This document shows, one piece after another, positions 62,478-64,000 of a stretch of DNA of 64,000 bases. The translations under genes were made by a program, and so were the position numbers. Numbering within the stretch: the first letter of the stretch is position 1; every line of letters begins with the position of its first letter. Location: the NCBI GenBank assembly GCA_003281405.1, contig QCCD01000005.1:18117-82116 (forward strand), given 5' to 3'. The notes below the pieces were generated by a model, which saw nothing but the letters and a program-made list of their open reading frames with translations, was not told the origin of the DNA and did no database searches. This DNA comes from Prochlorococcus sp. AG-347-K16. GTDB lineage: Bacteria; Cyanobacteriota; Cyanobacteriia; PCC-6307; Cyanobiaceae.

Positions 62478-63263
62478 TTAGGTCTCTTTTATAAAGTTAT
62501 CAGTCCATTCATAACCTTTTTCCTCAAGCTCTAGAGCAAGATCACTCTCACCAGTTTTTATGATTTGCCCGTCTGACATAACATGGACATAATTTGGTTT
62601 AATTTCATCTAATAATCTTTGATAGTGTGTAATAAGTATAATTCCAGTTTGTGCATTAGATATTTTTTTAATTCCTGATGCCACTATTCTTAGAGCATCG
62701 ATATCTAGACCAGAATCGGTCTCATCTAATATTGCTATCTTGGGCTCAAGTAAAGCCATTTGCAGAATCTCATTTCTTTTTTTTTCACCTCCGGAAAAGC
62801 CTTGGTTTACACTCCTTGATAGGAATGCGTGATCCATTTTCACAATTTCTAACTTTTCTTTAACTAATTCTTCAAAATCAAAAGTATCCAATTCTTCTTT
62901 GTTGAGGAATTTTCTTCTAGCATTAGTTGAAACTCTAAGAAACTCAAGATTACTTACACCTGGAATCTCAATTGGATATTGGAAACCAAGAAAAATTCCT
63001 GATTGAGATCTTTCTTCAGGTTCTAGGGAGTTGATGTTTTCACCTAAAAATTTTATGTCGCCATTTGTAATATTATACGAGGGATGTCCTGCAATGATTT
63101 TCGAAAGAGTACTTTTGCCACATCCATTTCTTCCCATGATGGCGTGGATTTCTCCGGGATAGACAGTAAGCGAAACCCCTTTTAAAATTTGGAGATTATC
63201 AGTAGATGCAGAGAGATTTTCAACTTCTAAAATTGGATCTGATTCTTTCATTTTACTTTGCAT
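62478..63263 (-). CDS. sufC: Fe-S cluster assembly ATPase SufC
   Basis: [59 protein letters not shown]. Confidence 0.97.
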   Translation of the reverse strand: MQSKMKESDPILEVENLSASTDNLQILKGVSLTVYPGEIHAIMGRNGCGKSTLSKIIAGHPSYNITNGDIKFLGENINSLEPEERSQSGIFLGFQYPIEIPGVSNLEFLRVSTNARRKFLNKEELDTFDFEELVKEKLEIVKMDHAFLSRSVNQGFSGGEKKRNEILQMALLEPKIAILDETDSGLDIDALRIVASGIKKISNAQTGIILITHYQRLLDEIKPNYVHVMSDGQIIKTGESDLALELEEKGYEWTDNFIKET

Positions 63264-63284
63264 ATCAGCTTAGAAATTGATTAA

Positions 63285-64000
63285 TTAACCTACTGATCCC
63301 TCTAGTTTAAGTGCCAGTAACTTATCTGCTTCAGCAGCAAATTCCATAGGTAATTGATTAAATACATCTCTGCAAAAACCGCTGACCATCATAGATACTG
63401 CCTCTTCAAATTCTATACCTCTGCTTTGGAGATAAAAAAGTTGGTCTTCTGAGATTCTACATGTACTTGCTTCATGCTCAATTTCAGAATTGGGTTGTTG
63501 AGATTTGATGTAAGGGAATGTATTTGCAGAAGCTTGATCCCCTATTAACATTGAATCACATTGACTGTAATTTCTTGATCCTGTAGCTTTTGTTCCCATT
63601 TTGACAAGACCTCTATAGCTATTTTTTGAGTTACCTGCACTAATACCTTTGCTAACAATAGTTGATTTGGTCTTAGGACCAATATGGATCATTTTTGTGC
63701 CAGTATCTGCTTGCTGAAGATTATTGGTGAGAGCCACTGAATAAAATTCTCCTACAGATTCTTCCCCTAAAAGAAGACAGCTGGGATATTTCCATGTAAT
63801 TGCAGACCCTGTTTCAACTTGAGACCAGCTAATTTTACTTCTTTTACCTAAACATTTTCCTCTCTTGGTGACAAAATTAAAAATTCCGCCAATACCTTCC
63901 TCATCACCTGCATACCAATTTTGCACTGTTGAATATTTTATTGAGGCGTCGTCTAATGCTATAAGCTCTACAACTGCAGCATGTAGGGTATTTGTATCAA
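63285..64000 (-). CDS. sufB: Fe-S cluster assembly protein SufB (5' end beyond window)
   Basis: Reading frame stays open to the window end ([35 protein letters not shown]...); C-terminal [26 protein letters not shown]. Confidence 0.96.
   Translation of the reverse strand, partial: DTNTLHAAVVELIALDDASIKYSTVQNWYAGDEEGIGGIFNFVTKRGKCLGKRSKISWSQVETGSAITWKYPSCLLLGEESVGEFYSVALTNNLQQADTGTKMIHIGPKTKSTIVSKGISAGNSKNSYRGLVKMGTKATGSRNYSQCDSMLIGDQASANTFPYIKSQQPNSEIEHEASTCRISEDQLFYLQSRGIEFEEAVSMMVSGFCRDVFNQLPMEFAAEADKLLALKLEGSVG

Overview
AT-rich, densely packed cyanobacterial chromosome segment. The gene content, the small photosystem/HLIP genes, the permuted tmRNA and its ANKIVSFSRQTAPVAA tag all point to a high-light-adapted Prochlorococcus; this assignment is by recognition, not by database search. 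Most of the window is core housekeeping: rsgA, murB, murC, gap2, thiL, efp, accB, pdxA, cbiD, guaA, a PBP2-type transpeptidase, a flv1/flv3 pair, alaS, speA, ndk, thiO, gatB, coaE, argJ, ssrA, an rRNA methyltransferase, smc, accC, psbX, ycf66, an hli gene, def and sufBCDS. Two areas look accessory. (1) About 16.0-22.2 kb holds two tandem TPR-sulfotransferase paralogs that share a nearly identical 3' block, followed by a Cas4/RecB-like Cys-containing PD-(D/E)XK protein. (2) About 38.08-42.3 kb lies between argJ and the tmRNA. It contains a predicted trimeric-autotransporter (YadA-anchor) surface protein with exact 42-bp tandem repeats encoding IxxN heptads and an unusual coiled-coil tail after the anchor. 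The gene is bracketed by a duplicated argJ 3' terminus and by paired 11-bp-period iterons. It is followed by an orphan ParA-like ATPase that overlaps a small membrane ORF. The argJ-terminus-bounded adhesin cassette is the best candidate for an undescribed system in this window. All calls were made by reading the sequence; no searches were run.
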